Source: Macrosoma leucophasiata
Lineage: Eukaryota; Arthropoda; Insecta; Lepidoptera; Hedylidae
Assembly (NCBI GenBank): GCA_036365455.1
Contig: JAWQUS010000032.1
Location: 11,009,501-11,073,500, forward strand
Length of the DNA stretch: 64,000 nucleotides
Reading direction: 5' to 3'
Shown here: in pieces, positions 12,001-27,000 of the stretch
Position numbering within the stretch: position 1 is the stretch's first letter
How the letters are laid out: each line of letters starts with the position of its first letter
Notes under the pieces: model-generated
Seen by the model: only the letters and a program-made list of their open reading frames with translations
What the model was told of the DNA's origin: nothing
Database searches by the model: none
Program-made: the position numbers and the translations under genes

Positions 12001-15000
12001 GTATGCATTTCTCTCGGATGATAAGTTAATACTGCAGCTTATAGTATAAAAACTGCAAGTCTCAATGCAGATGCGTTGTTACTAAGATCTTTTGCCCATG
12101 TGCCTGAAACCACGGGTTATAGCCCCGTGGCCGTATGACACTTCCACCTAACGGAATCAGTTTTATTTTTATACAAGCTGACCCGGCAAACTTCGTATTG
12201 CCTTAGAATGAAAATATGACATGTGTCAAAGGTTTGATACATACGGACTATTTGTATGGGAAAATGAAATGGTGGTTTTTACTATTTCCCTTCAATTTCT
12301 TCATATTTTCTTACCTTTTAAACATTCCCTGGACTTCCAAAAATCATTCAAAATCAATACTAGCTAAATCGGTCCAGCCATTCACGCGTGATGCCGTGAC
12401 CAAGGAAAACGGGTTGCATTTTTATATATATAGCTAATGGAAGTAGCAAACAAGCATGCAGTTGACATTGATGTTAAGTGATGACTGCAGCCTATAGACA
12501 CCCACACAAAGACCAAGGTCAAAATGCAGATGCGTTACCACTCCTGAAGCCTAGTGTTATGCCTTTGTGCCGGAAGTTACAGGGCCGTACATTACCACCT
12601 GACCGGAACACGATAGTGCTGAACACTACCTTTTAGCGGAAAGTATATTAGGTAATGCGGTGGTGCCTACGCCCGCGAGCTTTGTCACTGGAGCCAGTAA
12701 AACGCCACCAGTAAAACAAAACATATTCAATTACAACAGATACATCAAGTAATGCTTTGGTGCTTACGCCTTTCAGCTCACTAGAAATCTACCACCGATC
12801 GGTCGAGATAAAAGTACCAAGTATTGAGAACACTTACCTCCTCTACTTCTCTTTTGTTCTTAGATTCGTGTTTCTCTAGTATGCCGATTATTTCAAGACG
12901 TTTTTCTGCCAGTCGCAATTGCATCCGGTCTGGGGCAGTGGGGAACGGGAAATTGACTACCTAAAACAACAAAATATTAAGCGATAATTTAGCAAGCTGA
13001 CATTAATACTCAATACTCAATACTCAATACTTTATTGCACCATAATGTACCTACAACATTAGGATTATGGTCCCTGTTGGGCACCGCAATGTAGGAGAGA
13101 GGATGATTTATACTCAATTAAATACCTAGTATTTTAACATATACAGACCTACATTACTTATATTATTACTATAATTTATTAATATTTTAATTTAATTTTA
13201 CTTTGTACTTATATCTTTTTCTTGAAAGAATTCATTAATGCTGTAATAGGATTTATTTAATAAAATTTTCTTTAATTTGGTCAAAAATGTTTTATCATTA
13301 TCTAAGTTTTTTAATTTTTCAGGTAGATGGTTGTATATTTTAATGGACGTTGGATAAGTGCTGGAAGAGTGGAGGTTTAGTCGAGATGGGGGTAGCGTTA
13401 GTTTATTTTTGTGTCTTAAATCCTTGATGAATATGTCGCCTCGTTTTTCGTATAAATTTGGATGATTTCGGACAAATTTACAAATTTCAAGAATGTAGAT
13501 GCAGGGTAGAGTGAGGATTTTTAATTGCTACACAACTTCCTTTCTGATTTAATGGTAAAATAAGCGGCTAAATGAGCGGTAAAATAAGAGGATCCACTTC
13601 GATCTGCTCGATCTGTGAGTCTAGACAGTTTTCAATCTGATACCCTTGTAGTTTCTGGCCAACTTAATCTCCCATCAGCAACTAGGTTTATCTATTTACT
13701 CTCTATAGCCCGATCTGCATCCATGATATTACCTACGAGACATTTTTGAGCGATAGTGTTGGTTTTACCTACCAGTTTCTCTAGCGGTAGTCGGTTGAAA
13801 TAAAAGCGAAGTCAATTTTTTCTTTCCGTTTTTTCTATAATTTCTAAAGTTCACACGCATGTGTTATTGCGAAAAATAAATAGTACAGTTTCTCTAGCGT
13901 TTTGTTTCTTCTCCATCCTCTTACCAGATTTATCTCCATATTTCTCCATATTTTTTTTCAGCATAACGGTCCTATATATTACCCTAGTTCATCTAGAATC
14001 TTTAATTCGCTTACACTAATTCGCTTACACTCACAGCCCCTCAGTAGGTATAAACCAGTGTCGTAGGTGCCGTTGTACACATACAACACATACACAAACA
14101 TTTGTCCCGGTGCGGGGATCGAACCCGCCACCCTTCGAATCAAACGGTTATCTCACACCGCTGGACTAACCGGGTCGTCAATCTTTGAAGCTCAACATTA
14201 CTTATTTAATCGTATGGCAGTCTGTAGAATAGGCGAATACACAAAAATTATAATTATAAGTCTACATTCAGATTTCTTAACCAATTGGCTGCGTCTTCAG
14301 TTAAATTGTAGATTTCTTATTTGGGTCCCAGGTAAGAATGTATTGATGCTCAACATTATGAATAGAGTATAGACTAACCTTATCGATGCCCATACATTTC
14401 ATCTGCAAGACCAAATCATCTACAGGCCTGCGACAGAGGTCAGGCGGGTGATGGTCGGGGCAGTCGTGCTGGAACACAGCGGTGCTGTACAACCGGTACG
14501 CGTGTCCGGCCGCTGTACGTCCGGCACGACCGGACCGTTTCTCACTCGCTTCAGAATACTTTAATTGACTTCATGATGGTACTTATCTCGGACGGATTAG
14601 AAGACCAATATTGGAGGAGACACAATTGAAATTGTCATATTTTTCTCGTGACTTTGTTGAGAAGGGTTGAGACGCAGAGAGCCAAAATAAGTCCTAGTTT
14701 TCGATGTCATGGTCCTGCAGGTTCTGGCCATTTAACTATCCACCAGTAACTAGGTACTGACGACGATATAAATTACGCTCTTTACGTCCAGTTTTTCTCT
14801 TTACGCAATTAACTTTCTCTACTGAGCCCATATCCATCCTCTTCCATACCTTTGAAATAACTATGAGCAGAGCCTTTTTGTTGACAAAAATCTAGAATCT
14901 TTGAAGCTCATCAGTCCACAGTGTAAATAGAGTATAGACTAACCTTATCGATGCCCATACATTTCATCTGCAAGACCAAATCATCTACAGGCCTGCGACA

Positions 15001-18000
15001 GAGGTCAGGCGGGTGATGGTCGGGGCAGTCGTGCTGGAACACAGCGGTGCTGTACAACCGGTACGCGTGTCCGGCCGCTGTACGTCCGGCACGACCGGAC
15101 CGTTGGTCGGCACTCGCTTTAGACGTCCATACTACTCGCCACGCACTAGCGCCAGTACCGTGGTCGTATACGCTGCAGAAACAAAATGCCTCTTTGTAGA
15201 AACTTCGATGGTTCGGTGGTCGAAAACTACGAAGTTCTTGTTCTTTTTCTTTCTAGTATATATCACTTTTATAATTTACGTTAATATTTGGCGCGTCCGG
15301 CAAAGCGTCATAGCTTAAATAAGTAGATCGACTATTACTCGTAAACTTGTAGAGTCTACTAATATGTGACAGTTTTCCTAAACATCATATTTTTTGTCAG
15401 ATTATATATTTCAGTCTAGTACTTGTACATATAGGTCAATGGTAAATACAGTGAGTCTTATCAAATATTGTAGAGTGTGAGTATGTTATGTAAAGTTTAT
15501 AAATTGACAAAACTCAAGCAGAGGTAAGTAGTTAATACAAAGGCTGGAATGCACCAACATTTGTTAAAGTTATAGTTAGTATATTTTACATCCTTATCTA
15601 ACTTTATCAAATTTGTTACAGTAGTTAGAGAAGGGTGTGAAATGTTACATTAACTTAAAAAATATCTTGCTTACTGTTTGTATTTTGTGATGATCGAGAA
15701 TTCGTTAAAAAAAAGTGTTCTCAATTTAAATTTAATTAGCACTAAAACTTACAGGCAGGTCAGACTTGTCAACAACTTGTCAATCGAGTTTTTGGCGGGA
15801 ACCTTGAAAGTGGCGTGTGGTGCTCTTATTTTATTTCATTTTCTTGGTGTATTTTTAAGTTATATTGAATAAAGTTGGTGGCATTTTGTTTGATATAGGT
15901 TTATTACAGTGCCCGTGTATAGTGAAATAGAATAACAGTGCGAAAACACGACCTTTCAGGTTCATTGTAAATGTTCTGGTAAAGTAGCCATCGCTTTACT
16001 CGAATAACTTGACTGTCATACCTTATGAATAATTGACTGACTATATTGTACTAACTTTTACGCTGCTTAAATAAATACGAAATATCGTTTTACTTGACAC
16101 TGGCAATATGCGTAATAGCGATGCCATAATTAAAAAAAAAACTTACAGGCAGCTCTTGGGCATTTCGAAAAATTCGTTAAATAGAGTAAATATATTGAGT
16201 TATGAGGTTAAACCGTATATTGACTTATCACTTACCGCATCTTTTTCTTCCCAGTGTCAACGACATACTTAATAAACGGTATAGTGAGGGATGTCTCGGC
16301 CACGTCAGTACTGACAATACACAGTCTAGCTCCAACTGGGGGTGGAGCGAACACACGTGCCTGTTTCTTTGAGTTGAGCATAGAGTATAGAGGTAGCACC
16401 CATAAAGGTTGTCGGCAGGATTTTATTGCTGGAGTTAGGTCATCTTCTTCTTGATCTGTAAATGAAGAAAGTTGAACTAATGCCCCCTGGTGGGATGTAC
16501 CCCAGGTTATAGTTTTATTTCCCAGTCGATGGTATTGAAAATATATCAATAGGTACTAAAGTTTTTACTGGTGGTAGAGCTCCAGTGACGGAGCTCGTGG
16601 GCGTAGGCACTACCGCACTACCTAATATACTTGCCGCTAAATGGTAGTGTCCAGCACTATTGTGTTCCGGTCAGGTGATAATGAACGGCCCTGTAATTTC
16701 CGGCACAGAGGCATAACACCTTAGGCCTCAGGAGTGGTAATGCATCTGTATTTTGACCTCGGTCTTTGTGTGGGTGTCTATAGGCTGCAGTCATCACTTA
16801 ACATCAATGTGAACTGCATGCTTGTTAGCCACGTCCGTAACAAAAAAAAAAGTGAAACTATCGATACTATCGAAACACGTCGATATCGTAGTATGGATAG
16901 TATCGTGTTCAAAAATATAAATATAATACTTCAATAGTATCGATAGTATTGGCAAAATTCAATACTATCACCTTAATTCCAATATCGATACTATCGATAG
17001 TGTTGCAGCATGTCGATATTTTCGATAGGACTATCGCGCTATCGACTGTTTTTCGAGGTCAACTATCGATAGCGCAACTATCGATAGTTTAGCAACACTA
17101 ATCACAATCACTTAATTATCACACTTATTACATAAACCAAACTTGAGCGTTCCCTTTCGAGGTTATAGTATCAATCGTCCGTTGCTAACATTGTCACTTT
17201 TTAAATAGCCTAATTTTACCGGCAAGTAACACCACAGCGCCAAAGTTGCGTTCTTTAGCCGTTAAATGCGACACTAGCGACGACACCGCCAAAGTTGCTT
17301 GCGTCAACCGATAGATGCGACAACACAGTTCATGACATAAAAAAAAAACACTAACCTGAGTCGCTCAAATGTCCCTCGCTATCGCCATCGCTTCCCACCA
17401 AATCCGCTTGACCGTCGTCTTCGGGCATGTCGTAATCGTCCAAATTTATCTTTGGAAGAGTCTTTATTTTTTTCTTTGCTTTCCGTCGCGCTTTCTTCGC
17501 TCTTTTCATTTCTTTTTCTACCTGCGGACAGCAATCTAAGCTGTGATATATTATAAGAGAGGTCATTTTACTCATCTTCATGAAGAACTTAAACTGCCTC
17601 AGTAGCCTAGTGGTAGCAGGCCACTACTATTACGCTGGGGTCCTGGGCTCGGGGGCCTATCAGAGATAATGGTGTGAAATGCTTTAAGCCTGGTTCTATT
17701 TTCCATTTTCAGGACTACCTAAACTATCTGCTGCCAAATGGTAGTGTTCAGCAGTTTTTACTGGTGTAGAGCTCCAGTGACGGAGCTCGCGGGCGTAGGC
17801 GCCACCGTATTACCTAATATACTTGCCGCTAAATGGTAGTGTTCAACACTATCGTGTTCCGGTCAGGTGGTAATGTATGGCCCTGTAATTTCCGGCACAG
17901 AGGCATAACACCTCAGGAGTGGTAACGCATCTGCATTTTGACCTTGGTCTTTGTGTGGGTGTCTATAGGCTGCAGTCATCACTAAACATCATACTGGAGG

Positions 18001-21000
18001 GGAGTAGCCATAGCGTTTATTACCGATGCAAAACAGTCTTTCATCTTTTGTGAGGGGAAATGCGTGCGACACACACGCACACTACAAAAGTCGTCTATTA
18101 CAACGAAACTCACACCTTGACTTTAACAAAATACAGAAACAATTTCACGCACACATTTAAACATCTAGGCAACAGGTATAGGCCCATTTGGGCTTGTACT
18201 TTGACAGAGGGGAATGTCTGAATATGGCTACTCACCTCCGGTGTTGCTGATGTGAGCTGCATGCTAGTTTGCCATTTCCATTACATAAAAAAAAATGGTA
18301 GTGTTCAGCAATATCGTGTTCCGATTGGATGGTAATGTAAGGCCCCGTAATAAAAATCACAGACACATAACAATTTAGGTCTCAGGGGTGGACACACATC
18401 TGCATTTTGACGTCTGGTTTTTGTGTAGATTGTTTTAACAGTAACTGCTGTACGACTGTGGAATTCCTTGCCCTTAAACATAAGGCAAGCACAGACTCTT
18501 GAGTCGTTTAAAAAACGACTCTTTGACTACTACTTTGCTTCTTTAACTTAACATCATCAATCCTATTGCAATATTATTAAGTTTTGTGTTTTAATTAGGT
18601 TTATATATTTATGAAATGTGTGTACCTATTTATTTATTTATTCACAATGTTTGTCCTTAATTTGATGTACACCCTGCCTCTGTAATTTCACATTTCTCTT
18701 TCCACCGACAAGTTGTCTGGAAGAGATCGCTTTTAGCGATAAGACCAATTGATTGTACTTTCACTTTGTTTTTTCTATTTTTGTTTTTATTGAACATTAC
18801 TGGTGTACAATAAAGAATATTTACTTACTTACTTTTAAGGCTACAGTCATCACGTAACATCAATGTGAGCTGCACGCTTGTTGCCACGTTCCTTACATAA
18901 AAAAATACCTCATCGTCATCTGACTCAATATCTTCAGGTTCGGAGTCTAGAGCAGCATCAGCCTCCTTCGTCGCCTTCTTAGTGATCAACTTTGAGTAGT
19001 CCACGTCTTTCCGATAGGGGAACGAAGCTTTTAGCTTGCGTATTAAATAATGCACCTGAAAAAAATAAGGTTCGGTTGCACCACAATAATTACAAAACTT
19101 ATATTTTTGTCAAATTTAACAAAAACAGTAACATTAACTATAGCAGTGACTGTGAAAGAAATTCTACGACGCCAAGTGTTGCGTCGCTCGGCGTCGGGAC
19201 GCTAGGCGTCGGGATGTTCGACATCGCGACGCTCGGCGTCGGGACGCTCGGCGTCGGGATGCTCGGCGTCGTGTTACTAGGCGTCGGTTCATTCGGCGTC
19301 GTGTTACTAGGCGTCGGGTCATTCGGCGTCGGGACGCTCGGCGTCGTGTTGCTAGGCGTCGGGACGCTCGACGTCGGGACGCTCGGCGTCGGGACGCTCG
19401 GCGTCGGGACGCTCGGCGTCGGGATGCTTGACGTCGTGTTACTAGGCGTCTGGACGCACGGCGTCGTGTTACAAGACGTCGGGACGCTCGGCGTCGGGAC
19501 GCTTGACGTCGTGTTACTAGGCGTCGGAACTCTCGGCGTCGGAACGCTCGGCGTCGTGTTGCTAGGCGTCGGGACGCTCGACGTCGGGACGCTCGGCGTC
19601 GAGACGCACGGCGTCGTGTTACAAGGCGTCGGGACGCTCGGCGTCGGTATGCTCGGCGTCGGGACGCTTGACGTCGTGTTACTAGGCGTCGAGACTCTCG
19701 GCGTCGGGACGCTCGACGTCGGGACGCTCGGCGTCGGGACGCTCGGCGTCGGGACGCTCGACGTCGTGTTGCTAGGCGTCGCGACGCTTGACATCGTGTT
19801 ACTAGGCGTCGGGACGCTCGGCGTCGGGACGCTCGGCGTCGGGACGCTCGGCGTCGAGATGTTCGACATCGGGACGCTCGGCGTCGGGACGCTCGGCGTC
19901 GAGACGCTCGGCGTCGGGACGCTCGGCGTCGGGATGCTCGGCGTCGTGTTACTAGGCGTCGGTTCATTCGGCGTCGTGTTACTAGGCGTCGGGTCTTTCG
20001 GCGTCGGGACGCTCGGCGTCGTGTTGCTAGGCGTCGGGACGCTTGGCGTCGTGACGCTCGACGTCGGGACGCTCGGCGTCGGGACGCTCGGCGTCGGGAT
20101 GCTTGACGTCGTGTTACTAGGCGTCGGGACGCACGGCGTCGTGTTACAAGGCGTCGGGACGCTCGGCGTCGGGACGCTTGACGTCGTGTTACTAGGCGTC
20201 GGAACTCTCGGCGTCGGGACGCTCGGCGTCGTGTTGCTAGGCGTCGGGACGCTCGACGTCGGGACGCTCGGCGTCGGGATGCTCGACGTCGGGACGCTCG
20301 GCGTCGGGACGCTCGGCGTCGGGACGCTCGGTGTCGGGATGCTCGACGTCGTGTTACTAGGCGTCGGGACGCACGGCGTCGTGTTACAAGGCGTAGGGAC
20401 GCTCGGCGTCGGTATGCTCGGCGTCGGGACGCTCGACGTCGTGTTGCTAGGCGTCGGGACGCTCGGCGTCGGGTCGCTCGACGTCGTGTTACTAGGCGTC
20501 GGGACGCTCGGCGTCGTGTTACTAGGCGTCGGGTCATTCGGCGTCGGGACGCACGGCGTCGTGTTACAAGGCGTCGGGACGCTCGGCGTCGGGACGCTTG
20601 ACGTCGTGTTACTAGGCGTCGGAACTCTCGGCGTCGGGACGCTCGGCGTCGTGTTGCTAGGCGTCGGGACGCTCGACGTCGGGACGCTCGGCGTCGGGAT
20701 GCTCGACGTCGGGACGCTCGGCGTCGGGACGCTCGGCGTCGGGACGCTCGGCGTCGGGATGCTCGGCGTCGTGTTACTAGGCGTCGGTTCATTCGGCGTC
20801 GTGTTACTAGGCGTCGGGTCTTTCGGCGTCGGGACGCTCGGCGTCGTGTTGCTAGGCGTCGGGACGCTTGGCGTCGGGACGCTCGACGTCGGGACGCTCG
20901 GCGTCGGGACGCTCGGCGTCGGGATGCTTGACGTCGTGTTACTAGGCGTCGGGACGCACGGCGTCGTGTTACAAGGCGTCGGGACGCTCGGCGTCGGGAC

Positions 21001-24000
21001 GCTTGACGTCGTGTTACTAGGCGTCGGAACTCTCGGCGTCGGGACGCTCGGCGTCGTGTTGCTAGGCGTCGGGACGCTCGACGTCGGGACGCTCGGCGTC
21101 GGGATGCTCGACGTCTGGACGCTCGGCGTCGGGACGCTCGGCGTCGGGACGCTCGGTGTCGGGATGCTCGACGTCGTGTTACTAGGCGTCGGGACGCACG
21201 GCGTCGTGTTACAAGGCGTAGGGACGCTCGGCGTCGGTATGCTCGGCGGCGGGACGCTCGACGTCGTGTTGCTAGGCGTCGGGACGCTCGGCGTAGGGTC
21301 GCTCGACGTCGTGTTACTAGGCGTCGGGACGCTCGGCGTCGTGTTACTAGGCGTCGGTTCATTCGGCGTCGGGACGCTCGGCGTCGTGTTACTAGGCGTC
21401 GGGTCATTCGGCGTCGGGACGCTCGGCGTCGTGTTGCTAGGCGTCGGGACGCTCGGCGTCGTGACGCTCGGCTCGGGACGCTCGGCGTCGGGACGTTCGG
21501 CGTCGTAACGCTCGGCGTCGAAACGCTCGGCGTCGTGTTAAAAGGCGTCGGGACGCTCGGTGTCGTGTTACTAGGCGTCGGGACGCTTGGCGTCGTGTTA
21601 TTAGATTTCGGGACGCTCGGCATCGGGACGCTCGCCGTCGGGTTACTAGGCGTCGGGATGCTCGGCGTCGGGACGCTCGGCGTCGTGTTACTAGGCGTCG
21701 GGACGCTCGGCGTCGTGTTACTAGGCGTCGGGACGTTCGGCGTCGTGTTGCTAGGCGTTGGGACGCTCGGCGTCGTGTTACTAGGCGTCGGGACGCTCGG
21801 CGACGTATTGCTAGACGACGAGACGCTCGGCATCGGGACGCTCGGCGTCGGGACGCTCGACGTCGGGACGCTCGGCGTCGTGTTACTAGGCGTCGGGACA
21901 TTCGGCGTCGGGACGCTTGGCGTCGGGACGCTCGGCGTCGTGTTGCTAGGCGGCGGGACGCTCGGCGTCGCTTCGTTAGGCGTTGTGACGCTTGGCGTCG
22001 GGACGCTCGGTGTCATGTCGCTAGGCGTCGGGACACTTGGAGTCGTATTGCTAGGCGTCGGAATGCTTTTGTTCAAATGTGTAACTGCTTGATACCTTCT
22101 GAAAGTAAGCACAAAATTAAAACGAATGTCTTTCATTCTCACCTCCTGCTGTCCTGTAACGAATATTAGAATTCCTCCCTCAGGAAGACGTGTATGTATT
22201 TTGACTGTTTTCTTGTAAACTTCCTTCAAATAATCACTGTATGTGTTTTTATTGAAATGAACCGTCACTGGAAATTGTCTGGCATCTATCTGTTGAAAAA
22301 AAATAGACGATAAATATGTAAAATAACATTAAACATCAGCAGCAACAACTGATTGAAATACGTGAAAATTCTTTTAACATCGGAATTCTGAGCAAATAAT
22401 TATAAACACTGCCTCATATCCTAATCTGCCTAACTATAGGCAGCTGCAAATCCGAATATTCAATCCTATTTATTCCATCTTCCGTTTATCAATAAGGAAT
22501 ATTGCTGTCCATTTTTTAAAGGACCACTGTCAGTGGGCTGATCAAGAGATTACCAACCACATAAGTCTCATGCGTCCCCCCATAACGCCCGCCAAGGGAT
22601 CGCCCTTAAGCAGTTTCGTAAATGAGACATTCCATAAATGTATGGAGCTTGGGCCTGCATCTTGAACTATATTGAGAGAAGAAGCATAAAAATACTAAAT
22701 CATTTACAGATATCCCAATATTATACCTTCAATTAATAGTCATACATATATTTAAAAAACAATGTCATAGTAACAATATGGTGACAAAAAACAATTCATA
22801 TTATTTGTTGAGTATTTTTCCATGATTCTACGTATTTTTCTATAGTATATCTTTTGATATATAAGGTTGGGGAAAAAGTTTCTTCGCATTTTTTAAGATA
22901 ATTCAAAACATTTATTAATATGGTTTATTTAAATTTAACTAAAGTATGTATGTACCATTTTGTTCGATAACCTTTTGCCATCTTGTAGGTAGGGACATGA
23001 TCCCATTGCTATAAAAATTTTGGGACTTCTCATCAAAATACCGCGACAAGTGGATTTGACAGTCCTCTCGTGATGTTAACCTAACATTGCATAGAGTATT
23101 CCGAAGAGACCGAAACAGGTGGAAATCTGAAGGTGCAAGGTCAGGACTATACGGCGGATGCATTAACACCTCCCAGCCAAACTCTCTTAATTTTTGCTGA
23201 GTGGCTATAGATGTGTGAGGTCTAGCGTTATCATGATGAAACACCACACCCCTTCTGTTGATCAATTCCGGCCGCTTTCTTTCAACTTCTTGCTTTAATC
23301 TCATCAGTTGTTCGCAGTAGAGTTCAGAATCGATAGTCCTGCCTGGTGGTAATAGCTCATAATGAATAATGCCCTTCCAATCCCACCACACACACAACAT
23401 CACCTTATTGCGAGTTAACCCGGGTTTCGCCAGTCTGTGAAGCCTGACCGGCCTTTGACCACGACCTTTTTCGCACGTTCTTGTCGTACGTGATCCACTT
23501 TTCATCACCAGTTATCAGCTTCTTCAAAAATGATTCGGTTTCATTACGTCGTAATAAAGAATCGCAAATGAGTACACGGTTCATTAGGTTTCTTTCAGTG
23601 AGCTCGTGAGGTACCCAAATATCGAGCTTTTTTTTGTACCCAGCTTTTTAAAAATGCGCCAAAACTGTTTTGTGATCAATTCTCAGTTCTTCAGCTACGT
23701 CGTAACTACAGATATGTCGATCTTGCTCCATTTTTTCAAAAATGGCATTTATTTTATCCGTAATAAGGCGACCAGAGCGAGGTGCATCTTTGACATCAAA
23801 ATTTCCGGATTGAAAACGCTTAAACCAAATTTGTGCTACTCTCACAGACACTGCACTAGGTCCATAAACATCGCAAATTTTTTTCGCGGCTTGCGTTTCA
23901 TTTTTACCTTTTTTGTAGTAAAATTTTAAAATGTATCGAATTTCTTCATTAGATTCACTCATCTTGACAGTACGAACAAATGAAAATCACACATTTGCCT

Positions 24001-27000
24001 AATTTGAATTTGGAATTATGTTCTTTAAAATGTTAAATTTCAATGTTGCCAAAACCAGCCAGATACAAATACTACAGCCAAAGAGATTTTATTACAAGTT
24101 CATACATACTATTATGCGAAAAGACTTTTTCCCCAACCTATTAGTATACAAAGCGCGGGCCCAACATGGAACTTGTCCTTCAATTAGGCTGACGTCTTCC
24201 GGCTGATGTGATGGCGAGTTACATAAAAGATCCGTTAAAGCATGAAATTGAAAATACGTTAATCTATAATCACTAACACTCAACATGGATAATATCATTA
24301 CCTTAATCATAGGCGGTGGCTCCTTGAACAGCCTAGTATTTTCAGTGAAATCCTCAACTCGCAACGTTGCCGACATAACAATTAGCCGCAAAGCGTTCCC
24401 TCGCTTACGTCTCAGTGGGACTATCCTCGAGAGCAGACCCAGCAGTATGTCTGTGTACACGCTTCTTTCATGAGCCTCATCTATTATCACTACAGAGTAC
24501 TTGCTCAGCAAGAAGTCACTTTGGATTTCTTTTAAGAGTACACCTGAAAAGAAACTCAATTTTTGCAAAGCGTTACAGAAATGGCTACCCACCTATATCG
24601 AAACTTCTAGCATTTATGTGAATGAACACAGGTTGCAGTATTTACATACTATCAATGTTAACTATATTTATTTTCTGTTTTAAACACAAATAAGAAATGT
24701 ACAAAGAAATTATATTCTGCAAAATAAAATAACTCACCATCAGTCATAAATTTGATCTTCGTATCTTTAGTAACATTGCCTTCGAAACGCATCAAATAGG
24801 ACACCTCCTTACTACTTAACCCAAGTTCATGGCCAACTCTGGCTGACATTGCCACTGTAGCCACTCGCCGAGGCTCCGTCACCGCTATCATCTTATGCTG
24901 GGCGTAACCCGCTTCGTAGAGGAACTGAGGTATTTGTGTGGTTTTGCCGCTACCTGAAATATGTTGCTAATAAATCCAATGGCCCCGCGCATGGCCCAGA
25001 AGCGCGCATGGCCCCGCGACTGGTGTCGCAAGCGATCTACTCGGTTAAGCGATACGGGCGCGGTCGGGTGTGTGATGGGTGACCGCTAGTGGCAAATTAA
25101 ATGCACGTTTCCGTGCTTCGGCGGGGACGTTAAGCCATCGGTCGCGGTTGCTATCGATAGATAGCAGTCGTTAAACCTTATCGGAGGCCTTATGGACGGT
25201 TTGAAAATATCCGACAGCGGGTTGGCCACTAACCCGTATCTCCACCAATCCGCATTGGAGCAGCATGGTGGGATAAGCTCTAGGCCTCCCCTTAAAAAAA
25301 AAGGGGGAGAGGCTCGTGCTCAGCACTGGGACATATAACGGGTTGTTTTTTTTTTTTTTTTATGTAATGGACGTGGTAAACAAGCATGCAGTTCACAATG
25401 GTGTTAAGTGACGACTGCAGCCTATAGACACCTACACAAAGACCGAGGTCAAAATGCAGATGCGTTACCACTCCTGAGTGCCGGAAATTACAGGGCCGTA
25501 CATTACCACCTGACCGGAACACGATAGTGCTGAACACTACCATTTAGCGGCAAGTATATTAGGTAATGCGGTGGTGCCTACGCCCGCGAGCTCCGTCACT
25601 GGAGCTCTACCACCAGTAAAAATAGTATGCTATTATTAAATCCAATATTCGTCAGTTACTTTTTAGTCTTTCAAGTCTAATACGTCGCTTTTTAGTCATG
25701 GAATTAAAAGAACTAATGAATCTCGGATATGAGGTTATTAAAATATTAATATAGCGGTAACATTTATCCGACGCCTTACCAAACTGAGGATGCCATTGGA
25801 AATTTTTTTTTACATATCTGTATGCCTATATTCTCCGTAGTAGGGTTTAGGCGATGGCAATCAATGCTATTTCCTATTATTTTACACGCGGACTCCCTTG
25901 CAATGGACTAGGAGAAGTCTGTCGCCCGAATGGAAATAGGTCGCCGAGTTGTCTTTTTCTTTAATTATGTCATGCTAATGGGTGGCAGCTAGTGGGTTTG
26001 TGGAGGGGATGTTCCCGACCCTACTGCCAATGGTTTACAATGCGGTTGTCCATGCAGAATTTCCACACATAAAAGGCATGGACGACGTTTATATTTTTAA
26101 ATTTAGATAGCGAAGTGATTGCCTTCTAACAACTTCAGAATAATGCAAAAAATGTAATTTAAAATTACACCTTTATAAAAAAAACTACTAACCAGTTTCT
26201 CCGGATACAATCAAAAACTCATTCTCATTAACCAATTCCATAATTCTCTGCTCCTCTCCTAAAATAGGCAGCTTCAACCGCGCCACCTGTACTTTAGGAT
26301 CTCTCTTCACCTCAATGTGTATAGTAGGATGACTCAACAATGGCTTTTTTGGTTGCTCAGTTACTGTAACTGAGTTTTTTCTGTTTACAGAATCATTTTT
26401 GGGTTTGTCTCTAACATTTTGTACATCTTTTACCTTTTCTTCTTTTTCTTCACTTGATTCCACTTTAATTTCAACCTCACTAGTTTCATTTTGTGTAGTG
26501 TTACTATTTTCTACAATTTCTTCTACATCATTTTCATCAGAATCTGAATTTGTTTCTTCTGAAGATTCATCTAGTCCTACTACATTAGGATCGTATTTCT
26601 TTTTCTTAACTTTATCAGCATTATCCATCCTTAATAAACGTAACCTTTTTTTAGCACCTGTGACAAAAACAAAAAAAAACAGGTTTTTTTGGTTTATTAT
26701 TAAATATTTACTTACATTTTTAGTCGTCGCAAAGAAGCATGTGTGCAGTTACACATTTTAAAGCGCATTTTCTATATTTATTACTACGCCCTTATTCATT
26801 ATGACCACAATTGTGCTATTTAACTTTACTGTCTAACTTTTCTTTGTATAATGGCTAATACCAACTACAGAGTAATTCTACCAGAATCTGGTGACATTTA
26901 AATTTAGTTTCTATTAAATATTTATGACATTGAATACAATTTTATTTTCTAAAAATACATAACAAACAAGATTATTACCAGCAATACTGCTAAACTTCTT

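Noticed and set aside
14067..14372. Open frame reading [22 protein letters not shown]
   Set aside because: It is the translated tRNA-like head of a SINE.
18992..22268. Very long open frames (838 and 1034 codons) on both strands
   Set aside because: They are created by the 15-bp minisatellite, which lacks stops in several frames. The region is an intron of DHX37 with proven exons on both sides.
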